From Neisseria cinerea (lineage in GTDB: Bacteria; Pseudomonadota; Gammaproteobacteria; Burkholderiales; Neisseriaceae), in NCBI RefSeq assembly GCF_900475315.1, contig NZ_LS483369.1, forward strand, positions 496,001-560,000: a DNA stretch of 64,000 nt, written 5' to 3'. A program made the position numbers and the translations under genes. Below are positions 25,901-33,820 of this stretch, piece after piece (within the stretch, counting starts at the first letter, position 1; every line of letters begins with the position of its first letter). Below the pieces are notes generated by a model. It was not told the DNA's origin. It was given only the letters and a program-made list of their open reading frames with translations, and searched no databases.

Positions 25901-26838
25901 GGTATTGGGCGAATTATCCGAAGCAAACGGTGTCCGAGTTCAAACAGTTAAGCAGAATCGGTTTGAATTTGACAGGCATAGGTGCTTATGGGGTGCTTAC
26001 GACAGAAACAGGTTGGAGCGACCCGACAGGTGCGTCAATTACCCAAATCCTGCGTGTTTCAGACGGCAACGTGTACTACCGAGTGTCTGACGTGTCGTTC
26101 ACAAGGAACGCAAACCGTACCTTTAATTACACGAAAGACGCATGGTCTGCTTGGAACGCGATGGAAACGGCGGTATCGGCAGAACGCCGTACAGAGGTTA
26201 TCAAGACTGTTGCGGATAATGCCAAAAAACGCGCTGATGAAGCCTACAAACTTGCGGAGCAGGCTAAAAACTCAGCGGCGCAGAATGAAGTAACGCTGCG
26301 GGAAATTGACCGAAAAGTTACCCAATTCGGCAAAGACTCTCGGGCTGTGGCAACGACAGTGGCGAACTTGGAAAATGCCACAAGGTCTACCCTGACCTTA
26401 AAAACTGAAGCTCAGACAGCCAGTGGGCAAAAGGTAGTTACCGGTATTTCGCAGACGGCAGACGGAATAACGAATACCACTAAGGTAACAATACTGGCAG
26501 ATAAGCTTGAGGTAGTCAGTGCCAACAGGGGGAATCCTGTGCAGCCGTTTGTGGTTAAAACCATAAACGGTCGCGCTCAGGTTGGTATCAACGGCGATTT
26601 GGTTGCCGACGGCACGATACAGGGAAGGCATATTGCGGCCGGGCAGACTTTGCAGTCCCCGACTATTGTCGCAGGTGCGTTGCGTATGGGGACTTTTTCG
26701 ATGAATGCGGATGGTTCTTTTGAGTCATCGGCGAAAGAGGGCGCGGCTGGCATGAGCTTGCTCCAGTATGGTTTTGTCATTCGCGATGAGAAGGGGCGTA
26801 TTCGTGCTGTATTAGGGAATAGGGATAAATTGAAATGA
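22960..26838 (+). CDS. Host-specificity / central tail fibre protein, lambda gpJ-like
   Basis: A 1292-residue tip fibre that contacts the host receptor. The N-terminal two-thirds match gpJ proteins (LRVVDAVCEGEIKGF, NYLIDGMLLNVPSNYD, VFRGLPVWNGQSFSLVMDAD), followed by fibronectin III-like domains (about residues 630-800). A stretch near residues 860-930 has about five copies of a 14-residue repeat (SQAETKAGQAQTAA), probably a trimeric coiled coil. The C-terminus is likely the receptor-binding part. The ATG at 22960 has GGAGAG upstream. The repeat could vary in copy number. Confidence 0.9.
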   Translation: MGGKSGGGAATPYEAPNTLNSAQSLRVVDAVCEGEIKGFAYGNDEPWKSVFFDDTPVQNQDGSFNFKGVAGFFLRGTPDQGYIPGFDAVERTVSVGVEVKKHAAAVRAVTDARVSGLRVTVGVERNAHTQDNGDTLAAQTALVVELVGNSGVVKSLPVSFTEKSGGVYYEDVLFDELPSTPFNIRVIRATEDSSSDRVQNKTFFASYTEITDAKLSYPYTAIAAIAADSDQFGSNNPRRNYLIDGMLLNVPSNYDPSTRTYSSAVWDGSFKKAWSDNPAWVFYDVLTQPRYSTLARRLKVSDIDKWTLYRIAKYCDEFVDDGFGGKEPRFSVNAYLSERRQAGELLNDLASVFRGLPVWNGQSFSLVMDADSDPVAIYANANVKDGQFIYSGAALKSVTTAALVQYADRHDGWRMKTEYVQNNEAVRRYGLNVKQVQAFGCSSRGQAARFGEWLIQTALRQQETVTFSVGREGLRHLPYDVIQIADNDYAGAQIAGRVQAVKTYNNGKRKLLTLDRAFTQRGWFKVSLSDGATVRMQNAYATVYAGGVSKNEIELSDASVPVSEGDVWAIHGSVKPRLFRVVATKDNGDGTFEVSAVSHAPDKYADVDASASFSAESRTTLHDRLARPSLPEIEEREGSAVLSWDTEAASGEILDYDVKVFRNGKLYRHIPDAKSADVGLENLPLGSYRAEIRSRNARGVLSDAAVKSWTIDYSVNMLQAVAKFNAIDLSWNVPQVAVNALNTEIWYGTTADVQGMKRLAVLPYPQNTYTMAGVAVTDVYYFAVRIVDAHGNSGEYSSVVSGRSDPNPAPALAQIQGQIGRDTLSDTLWNEFGIETDQRARAESARLRGELVPQINAASSKASQAETKAGQAQSAASQAETKAGQAQTAASQAETKAGQAQTAASQAETKAGQAQTAASQAETKAGQAQNKAEETARALTQLQRGLLNEERVNELIRNSVPSASNASSVLDTRNDNRPPSWYWANYPKQTVSEFKQLSRIGLNLTGIGAYGVLTTETGWSDPTGASITQILRVSDGNVYYRVSDVSFTRNANRTFNYTKDAWSAWNAMETAVSAERRTEVIKTVADNAKKRADEAYKLAEQAKNSAAQNEVTLREIDRKVTQFGKDSRAVATTVANLENATRSTLTLKTEAQTASGQKVVTGISQTADGITNTTKVTILADKLEVVSANRGNPVQPFVVKTINGRAQVGINGDLVADGTIQGRHIAAGQTLQSPTIVAGALRMGTFSMNADGSFESSAKEGAAGMSLLQYGFVIRDEKGRIRAVLGNRDKLK
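25545..25750 (+). repeat. 42-bp tandem repeat within the tip-fibre gene
   Basis: Around five near-identical 42-base units encode the repeat unit SQAETKAGQAQTAA. Because 42 is a multiple of three, gain or loss of units would keep the frame and change fibre length. Confidence 0.9.
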
Positions 26839-27182
26839 GTTACGGTTTATTCACATTTGATAAGGACGGCAACCCGTCTGATATTCATCTACAGTCTTCA
26901 TTGGTTGTGGAGGGTGTCTTGTTTTTAGGTAATGCCCCAATGGGGTTGATTGCCTTGGATATGCTGTTCCCACGTCGGAATTTCTTTAAAGGGATTTTCC
27001 TCTTGCCGCAATCACATTCCATTGGGAATTGGCATACCGAGCATTTGAGTGTATCGAAGTTGCAAAACGGGACATTGCAATGGATACACTCTTATTACCA
27101 TAAAAGACACTTCGGAGACCGTATTACAACGCATTGCGGGGCATTTGCAGGGAGGAGTTTGCTCTATGGCTACTTCAACTAG
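26835..27182 (+). CDS. Tail-tip-associated hypothetical protein
   Basis: A 115-residue protein starting SYGLFTFDKDGNPS, a pattern like small phage proteins (DUF6453-type) encoded after gpJ. It overlaps the gpJ stop by 4 bases and its own 3' end overlaps the next gene by 17 bases. No specific function is known. An alternative is that it is the truncated first part of a longer fused gene, but the clean overlaps favour a separate protein. Confidence 0.65.
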   Translation: MSYGLFTFDKDGNPSDIHLQSSLVVEGVLFLGNAPMGLIALDMLFPRRNFFKGIFLLPQSHSIGNWHTEHLSVSKLQNGTLQWIHSYYHKRHFGDRITTHCGAFAGRSLLYGYFN

Positions 27183-29154
27183 TGATGACGCTTGGGGGTT
27201 CTCTGTTTATAACGAGGCAGGTATTGATTTAGTCAATTTCGGATTATTCACACCAAAATATATCGGCAAACTGCATTTGCGGTTGCGCGAATCCGGCGGC
27301 GACCCTTTGGGCAACCTGCGAATCGTGGCTGAAAACGGGCGTGAAGTCGGGATAAACGATGGGTCTTTGAACGTGCCATTTGTCAACCTTATTGCCGGGT
27401 GGCCCTCAAGCCGCACCCCTGAACAGTCTTCAGGGTTTATGCCTAAGGGTTTTATATTTCAGGCACCAAACAGCGGCATTCGTCTGATGTTGCCTGTATT
27501 TGGGAACTCTGAACTTGCCTATGAAAATGTCAGGTTTGGATTACTGCCTGCTGTCATACACGGCTGGGGAAGTGGGTTTAACAAGGAAAAGATAGAGATG
27601 GCTGACTTGATGTGTAGGTCGTTGAAATCAGGTTCTGATATTTTACACGCCCACTTAGAGATGAAGCATAAAGACGGAACGCTGACAGATGAGGAGAAGT
27701 CTAAGTATGTAACGGGGCTTGAGTACGCAGCGCTGGGTAGGCATTACAACCCGACCGGAATGCCTTTCACCGCCTCATTCAGGAGCACCCGTATAGGTAA
27801 TCATGATTTGGCAGGGTTTTCCGCCGTTAGTTTAGGCTGCGGCTATATGGTTGTCGATATGGCGGGGGGTACGGATTTAGAAATTTACTTTTATGAGACG
27901 GCAGGGTTGCCTTATAAATACCTATGCAAATGCTCCACGGTTATTGAGTATCAACCTTATGGTTTGTCCTTTTACCACCCCGAACCTCAGGAATTGAATT
28001 ATGTGATGGCGAAGAAAGGAAGTCAGGCGGAAGTTAGTGACGGTTTTAACCGTTCGGTAACGTTTTCTGATTTGATAGTCGGTAAGGTCGAGAGGTCAAG
28101 GTGGTTTTTCCCGCGAGCTTCGCCGAATAACAGGTATTTCCCTGACACTGTTCCCGCCATTATCGATGCGTTGAGGAATGGGGAGAACTCGGAAAATCGT
28201 AGGAAGCTCACGAAATTCTTAGAAGGGGATGAAAATGCGGAATTAAAATACAGTCAGTACGATAGTTCCCTGCAACCGTTAAAACTACTGGGTGCGCCGA
28301 ATCCAAAGGAAAGCGTAATTGTCAAACGGTCTGACTCTAACGGTATCTTCTACACGCTGTCAGGCGGGGATCTATCAAGAGCCGCGCAGCCTGTGGGGAT
28401 TATGGGTTGGGACAATGTTGAGTATCACCGGGTCGGGTTGCCCGATGGTCTTGGGGTTGGCATTCATAGCCTGTTCCAGCGGGGGGAGTCAAAAAGTCCT
28501 TATTTTCCACTACTCCCTACACCTGCTGATACTTTCAGATGGGAGCTTGATAAGATAAAACCGTACCAACCGGTTTTAAACTACCGTTACTCTAATATGG
28601 TTGCCGACACCAATATTTACGACAAACAGTTTGATTTGACCGGGTGGCAGAAGTTGAAGGTTGGCGCGGTAAATCTGTTCAACAGTCGGATGGCATCGGA
28701 TTTGACATATAGCTACCGTCAGTTCAACAAGGCTCAGGCGATTGCCCATGTCCCACGCAGCACTGACATCGTATTGGGTCATTATAAAAACCCTGTTTCG
28801 GAAACGAATTATTATGATGGAGAAATCCGCGAAGCCGAGCGGCGTGCAATGGAGGCTCGTTTGCAGTTTGAAGCCCGGCGGGAGCATGAGGCAGCAATGT
28901 GGGAAACCCAAATGGAGGCTGACAAGTGGGACGCTGAAATTAATGAGTTTAAAGCGAAAATGGGTATGCTTGAGCAGATTGCAAAGATTGTCAATACCAA
29001 TAATTCACAGTATTGGCAGATGCCTTTTTGGGGAATGTGGTCTTATAGGCATAGTGATGATTTAGAGTTGTTTTGCGCAGTGAGTGAAAGCATTGAAGAA
29101 ACACGAATACCGCTGTCTGATCAGTGGTTGTGTTGCAGAAGGCCTGATATTTGA
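27166..29154 (+). CDS. Large tail-tip / fibre-associated protein
   Basis: A 662-residue protein of unrecognised family. It starts ATSTSDDAWGFSVYNEAG, similar in style to the preceding small protein. Residues about 530-615 are charged and heptad-like (EIREAERRAMEARLQFEARREHEAAM), predicting a coiled coil. It ends with a Cys/Trp-rich tail. The ATG at 27166 is preferred because GGAGGAG lies 8 bases upstream; an in-frame earlier start at 27049 is possible. It is probably a fibre component. Confidence 0.68.
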   Translation: MATSTSDDAWGFSVYNEAGIDLVNFGLFTPKYIGKLHLRLRESGGDPLGNLRIVAENGREVGINDGSLNVPFVNLIAGWPSSRTPEQSSGFMPKGFIFQAPNSGIRLMLPVFGNSELAYENVRFGLLPAVIHGWGSGFNKEKIEMADLMCRSLKSGSDILHAHLEMKHKDGTLTDEEKSKYVTGLEYAALGRHYNPTGMPFTASFRSTRIGNHDLAGFSAVSLGCGYMVVDMAGGTDLEIYFYETAGLPYKYLCKCSTVIEYQPYGLSFYHPEPQELNYVMAKKGSQAEVSDGFNRSVTFSDLIVGKVERSRWFFPRASPNNRYFPDTVPAIIDALRNGENSENRRKLTKFLEGDENAELKYSQYDSSLQPLKLLGAPNPKESVIVKRSDSNGIFYTLSGGDLSRAAQPVGIMGWDNVEYHRVGLPDGLGVGIHSLFQRGESKSPYFPLLPTPADTFRWELDKIKPYQPVLNYRYSNMVADTNIYDKQFDLTGWQKLKVGAVNLFNSRMASDLTYSYRQFNKAQAIAHVPRSTDIVLGHYKNPVSETNYYDGEIREAERRAMEARLQFEARREHEAAMWETQMEADKWDAEINEFKAKMGMLEQIAKIVNTNNSQYWQMPFWGMWSYRHSDDLELFCAVSESIEETRIPLSDQWLCCRRPDI

Positions 29155-29161
29155 TTTTAAC

Positions 29162-29186
29162 CGCCGTCTTTCAGACGGCATTTTTA
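29162..29186 (+). terminator. DUS-containing hairpin after the large tail gene
   Basis: GCCGTCTTTCAGACGGC forms a stem around a short loop, with full DUS (reverse) at 29170-29181 and a following T-run. It is a probable terminator and uptake word. Confidence 0.7.
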
Positions 29187-29205
29187 TTTTCCAGGAGGAT
29201 TTTTT

Positions 29206-29523
29206 ATGTCTGAATCAGCTAAACATATTACCGGTATTCTTATTGAATTTGAGGATGAGGCAACGGGCGTTCCTTCGTCCTTCCACTCCGTTACTGGGTT
29301 GTCGTTTGACTACACATACCGATACTACACCGTAACATTGGGAAGTTGGTACAACAAGGCGGCGTTTGAAAAGGGACGGTCGCCTGTCGGCTCTGTTCAG
29401 TTGCAGTTAAGCGAAGCTCCTCCCCGTAATGTTGATGTGATTGACTGGGTTTTGCAGCAAGTCGTGTCTCAGCAAGGGGGCGATAACCGTTTTTCGGGCG
29501 CAGAACTGGTCTACGCAGAATAA
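29206..29523 (+). CDS. Small hypothetical tail-region protein
   Basis: A 105-residue protein, mostly beta-strand by pattern (ITGILIEFEDEATG, YTVTLGSWYNK). No family was recognised. A good AGGAGG ribosome site precedes the ATG. Its location between tail-tip and membrane-protein genes suggests a virion accessory role. Confidence 0.7.
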   Translation: MSESAKHITGILIEFEDEATGVPSSFHSVTGLSFDYTYRYYTVTLGSWYNKAAFEKGRSPVGSVQLQLSEAPPRNVDVIDWVLQQVVSQQGGDNRFSGAELVYAE

Positions 29524-29587
29524 GTTTTCAGACGGCATGACCGCCGCAGGGCTTTGGCTTTGCGGCGGTTGTTTTTGGGTGTGTTTT

Positions 29588-30049
29588 ATGAACAGGTTAG
29601 CTTTCTTACTAGATTGGCGGTCGCTGCCCTCCCGTTTTCAGGCGTGGTTGTTCGGCACGGGGACACGGGCTTTAGAGATGGTCAGCGGCTTGGGGTTGTT
29701 GGGTTACGCGGCTGTCTTCGCGCTCTCTCCCGACGATATTTATTCATGGCGGATTTACTACAAGTTCCACAACCTGCCTGAAATATGGCTGGTCGCCGTC
29801 TTCGGCGCGGTGGGGCTGCTTCAGACGGCATTGCTGATGTTTCGCGGCTTTCGGGCGAACGTTGCCAGCGCGTACCTGCTGACTTTGGCAGGTTTCATCT
29901 GGTTTCTTGTGTCTGTCGCGTTTTGGGGCGCATATCCGCCGGCACATACGGGGATGGTTATTCCGCCGCTGTTGGCGTTCCTCTGTGCGTTGGCAGGCAA
30001 CAACACGCTGAAGTTTTTGTTCACGAAAGGGAAAGATGAGGTGGCTTGA
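29588..30049 (+). CDS. Four-helix membrane protein, lysis/holin region
   Basis: A 153-residue membrane protein with about four hydrophobic helices (GLGLLGYAAVFAL, LVAVFGAVGLLQTALLMF, YLLTLAGFIWFLVSVAF, VIPPLLAFLCALAG). The tail end is charged. Together with the next gene it lies shortly before the putative endolysin genes, so it is a holin, antiholin or similar candidate. Function is inferred from topology and position. A DUS occurs within it at 29820-29831. Confidence 0.62.
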   Translation: MNRLAFLLDWRSLPSRFQAWLFGTGTRALEMVSGLGLLGYAAVFALSPDDIYSWRIYYKFHNLPEIWLVAVFGAVGLLQTALLMFRGFRANVASAYLLTLAGFIWFLVSVAFWGAYPPAHTGMVIPPLLAFLCALAGNNTLKFLFTKGKDEVA

Positions 30050-30382
30050 ATGGGTTTCATGCAGTTCGGGCTGCTCTTCGCGGCGGCAGGCGGTGTATTG
30101 GGCGGCGTGTGGGCAAGCCTTCAGGAACACGACCGCCCGATGCAGGCTGTTCTGGAGGCTTTTATTTCTGCAATCGCGGCGGCGGCTGTGGCCGAACGTT
30201 TCGTGCCGATGAATCAGGTGTGGACGTGCGCGGCGGCAGGAGTGTTCGTGGGCATTATGACGGGTCATGCGCTCGATACGGTGCGCGCGCTTGCGCCTAA
30301 GGTTTTACGCGGTTACTTGGGCGGCTTGGCTGAAAAGGTAACGGGCGTGAAAGACGGAGGGTCTTCGGATGGAAAAGATTAA
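30050..30382 (+). CDS. Small Ala/Gly-rich membrane protein, holin candidate
   Basis: A 110-residue protein with two to three hydrophobic helices (FGLLFAAAGGVLGGVWA, EAFISAIAAAAVAERF, TCAAAGVFVGIMTG) and a charged C-terminus. This suits a class I/III holin; a role in phage lysis is inferred. The start immediately follows the upstream stop (TGAATG), and the 3' end overlaps the next gene by 14 bases. Confidence 0.62.
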   Translation: MGFMQFGLLFAAAGGVLGGVWASLQEHDRPMQAVLEAFISAIAAAAVAERFVPMNQVWTCAAAGVFVGIMTGHALDTVRALAPKVLRGYLGGLAEKVTGVKDGGSSDGKD

Positions 30383-30704
30383 TTTCGAGTGGTATCGGGG
30401 CGATGACGAAACGGAGACGTTGGTTTTTGAGTCGGAGGGCGAGCCTGTCGACTTCACGGGCTGCTCGTTCGATATGGACATCGTGCCGGAAATGGGAGGT
30501 AGCCGTCGGATACACCTAAGCCTTTCAGACGGCATTGCGGTTAACGGAAACCGCGTACAAATCACGGTGTCGCACGACAAGACGGACGGCGCGATGTGGC
30601 AGTACGCCGCCTACGACTTGCAGATGACGGACGGTACGGGGCGCGTGAAGACGTTGTGTTTTGGGCGCATCCGCCTGTTGCACGATGTTACGCGCCAAGT
30701 GTGA
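30369..30704 (+). CDS. Hypothetical beta-rich phage protein
   Basis: A 111-residue protein with a strand-rich pattern (NFEWYRGDDETETLVFESEGEPVDFTG). It looks like the small Ig-like or BppU N-terminal domains found in tail fibre operons. A DUS (reverse) lies inside at 30524-30535 encoding LSDGIA. The start overlaps the previous gene. A specific role is unknown. Confidence 0.6.
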   Translation: MEKINFEWYRGDDETETLVFESEGEPVDFTGCSFDMDIVPEMGGSRRIHLSLSDGIAVNGNRVQITVSHDKTDGAMWQYAAYDLQMTDGTGRVKTLCFGRIRLLHDVTRQV

Positions 30705-30715
30705 AAGGAGGCAGT

Positions 30716-30874
30716 GTGAAAACCGAGCGTGAAGTGAAAGTGTCTGTGGTTCGGAAGCCCGACATCACGGTACGGCTTGAGCCTTGTGCCAAGCCTTTTG
30801 TGCCGCCCGACGGTGTGGTCAAGATTCCGTCTCTAGCGGATTTGATTTTTAGTTACAAACTGGGAGCTTTATAA
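30716..30874 (+). CDS. Small hypothetical protein, tail fibre operon
   Basis: A 52-residue protein with GTG start (MKTEREVKVSVVRKPD). AAAGGAGG lies a few bases upstream. It ends one base before the next GTG start. No family recognised. The tight fit between genes with overlaps or abutment supports its being real. Confidence 0.55.
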   Translation: MKTEREVKVSVVRKPDITVRLEPCAKPFVPPDGVVKIPSLADLIFSYKLGAL

Positions 30875-31246
30875 GTGAGTGATTTGAATAGTGAGTTGAG
30901 TACGTTATTAAAAAACATAGTCCAATTTCTTGGTGAGCAGGATAAAGACTTAAAAACCACGCTGCTCGCCAGCATCGGCACGGCGAAGGCGGAAGCGATT
31001 GAAGCCGCCTCTACCGCCGTCGCTACCCTCAGAACCGAGCTGGTCGACGGCGCGCCTGAATCTTTGGACACGTTCAAAGAGCTTGCCGCCGAGCTGAATC
31101 GCCTGAAAGAGGGCGGCAGCAGCACGCCTGAGGCTTTGTTGCAGAAAATCACGGAAATCAAAAACACCGTAGACCGCATCCAAGCCGACCTCAACGGCAT
31201 CACGCTTGAAGGCTTGCAAAACGCCTACCGGGCGGCTCAGGCTTAA
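30875..31246 (+). CDS. Coiled-coil tail fibre protein
   Basis: A 123-residue, almost entirely helical protein with GTG start. Heptad-like sequences (LLKNIVQFLGEQDKDLKTTL, LTEL...LDTFKELAAELNRL) indicate a trimeric or dimeric coiled coil, as in fibre shafts. It probably links to the receptor-binding product of the following gene. Confidence 0.65.
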   Translation: MSDLNSELSTLLKNIVQFLGEQDKDLKTTLLASIGTAKAEAIEAASTAVATLRTELVDGAPESLDTFKELAAELNRLKEGGSSTPEALLQKITEIKNTVDRIQADLNGITLEGLQNAYRAAQA

Positions 31247-31289
31247 GGTTTCACGGGGAAGCCCCGCGCTTCCCCATAGGGAGTAAGAC

Positions 31290-31949
31290 ATGAGTTTAAA
31301 AAATGTGCTGGAGGCCCATTCTGGTTTCGTTGCCGCCGAAATCGCGGCGGCAGGGGTGTTGAAGGGCGACGGCAGACCTGACCTGAAGCCAGAAATGGAC
31401 GGCAAGCCGAAAGGCACGCTCTACAAAGACAACGCCGTTACCGACGGCGCGGTGCTTTGGCTGAAAACGGGCAACGGCAGGAATTGGAAGGTTGTCAGCG
31501 GCGATACGGGATGGCTCAAATTGAAGAAAACCGCATCCCTGTTCGGCAACGTGTTCATCAAGATTCGCCGCATCGGCGATACCGTGTTCTACGCCTTCGG
31601 CGGCGGCTCGTGGGGCTGGTTCGGCATCGTCAGACGGGGCGCGCCCGGTTTCGCCGGGCATGGTGCATTTAAAGAGAAGGGCGTGAGAATTATTCCACCT
31701 GGCGGTATTCCCGAGGGTTTTCGCGCCACCGATTCTCTGGTGGGCAACATCTACAAGGACGGAGCGAGCCTGTACGGCACGATTTATTTGGGCGGCATGA
31801 GCGATTCCAATTTCATCGCATTGGGTTTTCAAGAGAACATCCCGACCGACCGGGACACGCCCGACATCCGCGTTTCCGCGCTTAACTACCCGACCGACCA
31901 AGCATGGCCGCGTTTGGACGTGTTGAGGAATCAGGGCTTTATTTATTAA
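31290..31949 (+). CDS. Putative tail fibre tip / receptor-binding protein
   Basis: A 219-residue protein with beta-rich, Gly-rich sequence (GGGSWGWFGIVRRGAPGF, SLYGTIYLGGMS), as seen in C-terminal fibre tips. The N-terminal about 90 residues contain a KDNAVTDGAVLWLKTGNG segment. Family not recognised. Position after the coiled-coil protein and before a DUF4376-like gene fits a fibre module. Confidence 0.6.
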   Translation: MSLKNVLEAHSGFVAAEIAAAGVLKGDGRPDLKPEMDGKPKGTLYKDNAVTDGAVLWLKTGNGRNWKVVSGDTGWLKLKKTASLFGNVFIKIRRIGDTVFYAFGGGSWGWFGIVRRGAPGFAGHGAFKEKGVRIIPPGGIPEGFRATDSLVGNIYKDGASLYGTIYLGGMSDSNFIALGFQENIPTDRDTPDIRVSALNYPTDQAWPRLDVLRNQGFIY

Positions 31950-31958
31950 GAGGTTTTT

Positions 31959-32423
31959 ATGGAAGAGAACCAAGCATTACCCGATCGCCCCCCCACGCCG
32001 TACCACATCTGGGACGGCGGCCAGTGGCTGCTGCCCGAAGCGGTACGCGAAACCGCCCGCTATTGGGCGGCGGCGGAAAAGTGGGAGGAAATCAAACAGA
32101 AACGACACGCCAACCGGCACGGCGGCGTGTTTGTCGATTCAATCGGCAAATGGTTTCACAGTACGGAGGAAGCGAGACAAAAGTACACCTTCATGCGAAC
32201 GCTGACTCAACTCCCGCCTAATTTGGTGTGGAGTACGATGGATGGAGAAATCGTTAAGTTCACGCGCGAGCTATTAGACGAATTGAGCCTCAAGATGTTG
32301 ACCGACGAACAGAAAGACTTTGCCAACGCTCGCCAACATAAAAAACTTTTAGGGCAGTCTCCCGAACCGTGGAACTACGACTATTCGGGCGGTTGGATGA
32401 AAATTTATCAGGAGGAATCATGA
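31959..32423 (+). CDS. Tail fibre assembly / DUF4376-like protein
   Basis: A 154-residue protein starting with a Pro-rich region (LPDRPPTPYHIWDGGQW) and a middle KQKRHANRHGGVFVD typical of DUF4376-type phage proteins found next to fibres. Probably an assembly chaperone; not proven. Its stop overlaps the following start by 4 bases (ATGA). Confidence 0.7.
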   Translation: MEENQALPDRPPTPYHIWDGGQWLLPEAVRETARYWAAAEKWEEIKQKRHANRHGGVFVDSIGKWFHSTEEARQKYTFMRTLTQLPPNLVWSTMDGEIVKFTRELLDELSLKMLTDEQKDFANARQHKKLLGQSPEPWNYDYSGGWMKIYQEES

Positions 32424-32884
32424 CTCAAAAAACGCTGTACCTCGCCCTGTACAAGGGTAACCGCGAGGGCTGGGGCATTGCCTCGATTAAAGCCCGTTTC
32501 GGCGACTGGATAACCCGAAAAATCACGCGCGGGATTTATTCCCATTGCGAAATTGCCTACCCACTGCCCAGCGGCGGCTATGCCTGCTATTCGTCCTCGA
32601 TACGCGACGGCGGCGTGAGAATGAAGGTGATGCCGTTGCCGTCTGAAAAGTGGGATTTGATACCGCTGGAAACCGTGCCCGCCGCCGACCTTGACCGCGT
32701 TTGGCAGGCGGCGCGGGGTAAAAAATACGACTGGGCCGGCGCAATCGGCACGGTTTTGAAAATCCGCCAAAGCGCAAACAAATGGTTCTGCTCCGAGTTT
32801 TGCGCGGCAGTCATGGGCATAGAAGATGGCTGGCGGTTCTCACCGAACGACTTGGCTGCGTTGGCGAAATCAGGGGCATTTTAG
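32420..32884 (+). CDS. Permuted NlpC/P60-like cysteine peptidase
   Basis: A 154-residue papain-like enzyme of the YiiX/YebB type. Likely catalytic His42 is in YSHCEIAY and Cys124 in FCSEFC; the order His-before-Cys shows circular permutation. These enzymes act on peptidoglycan or lipid-linked substrates. No signal peptide is seen, so export would need a holin or it may be virion-borne. GGAGG precedes the ATG. Lies in the lysis block. Confidence 0.72.
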   Translation: MTQKTLYLALYKGNREGWGIASIKARFGDWITRKITRGIYSHCEIAYPLPSGGYACYSSSIRDGGVRMKVMPLPSEKWDLIPLETVPAADLDRVWQAARGKKYDWAGAIGTVLKIRQSANKWFCSEFCAAVMGIEDGWRFSPNDLAALAKSGAF

Positions 32885-32896
32885 AAAGGTTTTGAA

Positions 32897-33394
32897 ATGA
32901 AAGAATTGGCATGGCTTGCCGAAGCCAGAAAACATATCGGCTTAAAAGAAATTCCCGGCGCGAAAAACAACCCTGTCATTCAGGCATGGCTGAAGGACTT
33001 GGGCGCGTGGTGGAAGGATGACGAAACGCCGTGGTGCGGCGTGTTTGTTGCCCATTGCCTCAAGGCAGGCGGGCGCGATTTGCCTAAAAACTGGTTTCGC
33101 GCTAAAGAGTATGAAACTTTCGGTTTGCCGCTGAAACAGCCTGCCTACGGCTGCGTGGTTACGTTCACGCGTCAAGGCGGCGGTCATGTCGGTTTCGTCG
33201 TTGGCGAAGACGGCAAGGGAAACCTGCTTGTATTGGGCGGCAATCAGTCAAACGGCGTGAACATTGCGGCGTTCCCGAAATCACGGGCGACAAGTTACCG
33301 CTGGCCGTCAAAAGGCGGTCAACTGCTGCCGCCTGACCCGTCCCGATACGTGCTGCCAAAGGGAATTGCGGCGGCAAGCAAAAGCGAGGCGTGA
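32897..33394 (+). CDS. Endolysin, CHAP/NlpC-like (TIGR02594 type)
   Basis: A 165-residue cell-wall hydrolase of the TIGR02594 type. The catalytic Cys47 lies in ETPWCGVFVAHC, His97 in GGGHVGFVV and the polar Asn116 in GGNQSNG. It probably cuts peptide cross-links in peptidoglycan at lysis. No signal peptide is present, consistent with holin-dependent release. It is followed by a strong terminator, ending the late operon. Confidence 0.85.
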   Translation: MKELAWLAEARKHIGLKEIPGAKNNPVIQAWLKDLGAWWKDDETPWCGVFVAHCLKAGGRDLPKNWFRAKEYETFGLPLKQPAYGCVVTFTRQGGGHVGFVVGEDGKGNLLVLGGNQSNGVNIAAFPKSRATSYRWPSKGGQLLPPDPSRYVLPKGIAAASKSEA

Positions 33395-33430
33395 ATAATT
33401 ATTGAGTTATTAAATAAAACTTAATAACTG

Positions 33431-33453
33431 AACCGTCAACTTCGGGTTGACGG
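33431..33453 (+). terminator. Terminator of the late operon
   Basis: CCGTCAAC-TTCG-GGTTGACGG is a perfect 8-9-bp stem with a stable UUCG loop. It stands 36 bases past the endolysin stop. Late transcription from terminase to endolysin probably ends here. Confidence 0.75.
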
Positions 33454-33473
33454 TTGACTGTATTACAGCATTG

Positions 33474-33502
33474 ATGCCGTCTGAAGGGCTTTCAGACGGC
33501 AT
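33474..33502 (+). terminator. Inverted DUS pair between convergent genes
   Basis: ATGCCGTCTGAA and TTCAGACGGCAT are 12-base perfect arms around a 5-base loop, followed by T's. It acts as a bidirectional terminator between the late operon and the leftward antirepressor gene, and as an uptake signal. Confidence 0.85.
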
Positions 33503-33820
33503 TTCTGTTTACCTTACCGTAGCCTTGCTGTAAATGCCTTCAAGACATCCGGCTATGCGGTCGGAGGTATCTTTGTCCGCATATCCCCGCAACACTTCGA
33601 GGGCTGCGACGGTTCTTTTCAGGATTGAACGGGTTTCGTGCCAAACCGTCCACATCGTAACCGCCTGTCTGTTGCCAAGCTGTTTGAGCGGCGCGGAGAT
33701 GTCTTTGCCCAATTCAATCATCCATGTGCCGTAATAAACCATAGCGGCAATGTCGGCTAAAGAGTTGTTGTCGATGGGCAGTTTCGGCTCGGCTTTGGGC
33801 GGTGCGTCCAACACTTCGCC
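33491..33820 (-). repeat. 330-bp direct repeat, copy 1 (shared antirepressor 3' module)
   Basis: Bases 33491-33820 are almost identical to 34894-35223 (offset 1403); the difference I noticed is TT versus CC at about 33770. The repeat includes half of a DUS and the shared C-terminal coding module of both antirepressor-type genes. Confidence 0.9.

Noticed and set aside
25523-25926. Leftward frames with repeated residues at 25.5-25.9 kb, and resemblance to a CRISPR array
   Set aside because: The repeats come from the 42-bp coding repeat of the tip fibre gene. Units are contiguous, with no spacers, and translate cleanly in the fibre frame.
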